Positions 6,411 through 7,234 of a DNA stretch of 7,234 nucleotides are shown one piece after another. Each line of letters starts with the position of its first letter. Position 1 is the first letter of the stretch. Location: assembly GCA_947443815.1 (NCBI GenBank), contig CANEXR010000145.1, positions 1 through 7,234 of the forward strand. The letters are read 5' to 3'. The DNA is from Flavobacteriaceae bacterium. Its GTDB lineage: Bacteria; Bacteroidota; Bacteroidia; Flavobacteriales; Flavobacteriaceae. The notes under the pieces are model-generated. The model did not search any database, was not told the origin of the DNA, and was given only the letters and a program-made list of their open reading frames with translations. A program made the translations under genes and the position numbers.

Positions 6411-6445
6411 GTCTTAAAGTTGAAAGTCTAAGTTTATAAAGTCTT
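6411..6445 (-). repeat. Degenerate ACTT-containing repeats in the trpG-trpD gap
   Basis: On the coding strand the 54-base gap has four ACTT cores at successive spacings of 9, 6 and 7 bases, three of them preceded or followed by A/T-rich stretches and two by AG. The pattern suggests a worn short tandem repeat, less regular than those in the trpE-trpG and trpC-trpF gaps. No stem-loop or terminator is evident. Confidence 0.35.
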
Positions 6446-6453
6446 TGAATAAT

Positions 6454-7026
6454 TTAGGACTCTTTTTTTACCCAATTTTCCAACATTTTTTTTCCATTAG
6501 GAGTCAATACACTTTCAGGATGAAATTGTACCCCACGCACATCATAGGTTTTATGACGCAGCGACATTACTTGTCCATTTTCGTCGAATGAAGTGGCTTC
6601 TAGAACATCAGGTAAATCTGCATCAACAACCCATGAATGATAGCGCCCTACTTCAAATTCGTTTCCTAAACCTTCAAACAGCAGCTCATCATCAACAACT
6701 GTTTTTACTTTGGTTGCCACCCCATGATATACTTTGTCTAAGTTAGAAAGTGTTCCTCCAAAAACTTCTCCAATAGCTTGCTGTCCAAGACAGACTCCAA
6801 AAATACTTTTGGTAGAAGCATATTTTCGGATTACTTCTTTCAATAATCCTGCTTCATCGGGGATTCCTGGTCCTGGTGAAAGCAAAATTTTATCGAAAAC
6901 AGCGATTTCATCAATATCAAATTGATCGTTTCTGTAAACGGTAACTTCACAATCTAAATCTTCTAGATAATGCACTAAATTGTAGGTGAAGCTATCGTAA
7001 TTGTCTATGACTAGTATTTTTTTCAT
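6454..7026 (-). CDS. trpG: Anthranilate synthase glutamine amidotransferase subunit
   Basis: TrpG hydrolyses glutamine and feeds ammonia to TrpE for anthranilate synthesis. The 190-residue protein is a complete class I amidotransferase domain. The N-terminus ILVIDNYDSFTYNLVHYL (4-21) is the TrpG/PabA hallmark. LLSPGPG (48-54) forms the oxyanion region, GVCLGQQAIG (77-86) holds the nucleophile Cys79, and FHPES (168-172) supplies His169 and Glu171 of the triad. HG at 101-102 and RYHS (128-131) are also typical. PabA is nearly identical in form, so the assignment rests on context: trpE ends 41 bases before its start and trpD follows 54 bases after its stop. It may also serve PabB if no separate pabA exists. 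It is separate from both neighbours, with no fusion. Confidence 0.96.
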   Translation of the reverse strand: MKKILVIDNYDSFTYNLVHYLEDLDCEVTVYRNDQFDIDEIAVFDKILLSPGPGIPDEAGLLKEVIRKYASTKSIFGVCLGQQAIGEVFGGTLSNLDKVYHGVATKVKTVVDDELLFEGLGNEFEVGRYHSWVVDADLPDVLEATSFDENGQVMSLRHKTYDVRGVQFHPESVLTPNGKKMLENWVKKES

Positions 7027-7041
7027 TTTTTATATTTCTTC

Positions 7042-7062
7042 TTTTCTCTTTTCTCTTTTCTC
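7042..7062 (-). repeat. Three perfect 7-base repeats in the trpE-trpG gap
   Basis: The coding strand reads GAGAAAA three times in exact tandem (TTTTCTC on the plus strand at 7042, 7049 and 7056), and a partial unit (GAAA) precedes it. The tract takes up half of the 41 bases between trpE and trpG and ends 15 bases before the trpG ATG. It makes the gap an almost pure purine tract. It is not a Shine-Dalgarno sequence of the usual form. Copy-number change would alter the spacing between trpE and trpG without shifting either reading frame. Confidence 0.8.
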
Positions 7063-7067
7063 TTTCT

Positions 7068-7234
7068 TTAAATTGTTTCCGCTAAATCCAATGCTTTATT
7101 CAATGCTAATAATTTATTGTAAACTTCTTGCATTTCGCTTTCCTCGTTTGAACCTGCAACAATTCCTGCACCTGCCTGACAATGCAATTGATGGTTTTTG
7201 CTCAAAAAAGTCCGAATCATTATGGCATGATTAA
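7068..7234 (-). CDS. trpE: Anthranilate synthase chorismate-binding subunit, C-terminal end only
   Basis: Only the last 54 codons and the stop (7068-7070) lie in the window; the gene begins beyond its right edge. The visible protein ends in LNKALDLAETI and contains IMIRTFL followed by HCQAGAGIVAGS, the conserved C-terminal core of the chorismate-binding family, in which the QAGAGI stretch and the preceding IRT segment help form the chorismate and Mg2+ site. The downstream acidic stretch and NKA near the end also match TrpE. With TrpG it makes anthranilate from chorismate and glutamine or ammonia. Related PabB and isochorismate synthases share this end, so the name depends on the adjacent trpG and trpD. 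The usual feedback-inhibition site is at the N-terminus and cannot be seen here. Confidence 0.93.
   Translation of the reverse strand, partial: NHAIMIRTFLSKNHQLHCQAGAGIVAGSNEESEMQEVYNKLLALNKALDLAETI

Overview
This window carries most of a tryptophan biosynthesis operon from a member of the Bacteroidota, most likely a Flavobacterium or close relative. The case for that is the AT-rich DNA, the gene order trpE-G-D-C-F-B with five separate unfused genes after trpE, A-rich leaders in place of Shine-Dalgarno sequences, a short signal peptide ending in Ala-Gln, and protein sequences that look flavobacterial. The taxonomic call is an inference, because no rRNA or other marker gene is present.

Every supported gene is on the minus strand, so transcription runs from high to low coordinates. 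From 7234 down: the last 54 codons of trpE, then trpG, trpD, trpC, trpF and trpB (to 2676). After trpB comes a 142-base gap holding a compact palindromic element (2584-2671). Next are a RhtB/LysE-type amino-acid exporter (1898-2533) and a small gamma-glutamylcyclotransferase/AIG2-like protein (1536-1856). The operon then resumes with trpA (717-1478), followed 11 bases later by a RidA/YjgF-family gene (304-705). A 118-base gap separates this from the start of a secreted protein (1-185) that runs off the window.

Together the trp genes encode the full route from chorismate to tryptophan: TrpE/TrpG make anthranilate, TrpD adds the phosphoribosyl group, TrpF isomerises, TrpC closes the indole ring, and TrpA/TrpB make tryptophan. 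All visible active-site residues are intact. The exporter, the cyclotransferase-like protein and the RidA relative are the non-standard passengers. A role in tryptophan efflux (exporter) or in handling reactive enamine intermediates from the PLP enzyme TrpB (RidA relative) is plausible but unproven.

I see no dramatic undescribed system. The points most worth a second look are the separation of trpB from trpA by two passenger genes and a structured repeat, the replacement of the usual catalytic Glu by Lys in the RidA-like protein, and 7-base tandem repeats in two of the gaps between trp genes. There is no gene-free stretch longer than 142 bases, and no RNA gene, CRISPR array or insertion sequence was recognised.
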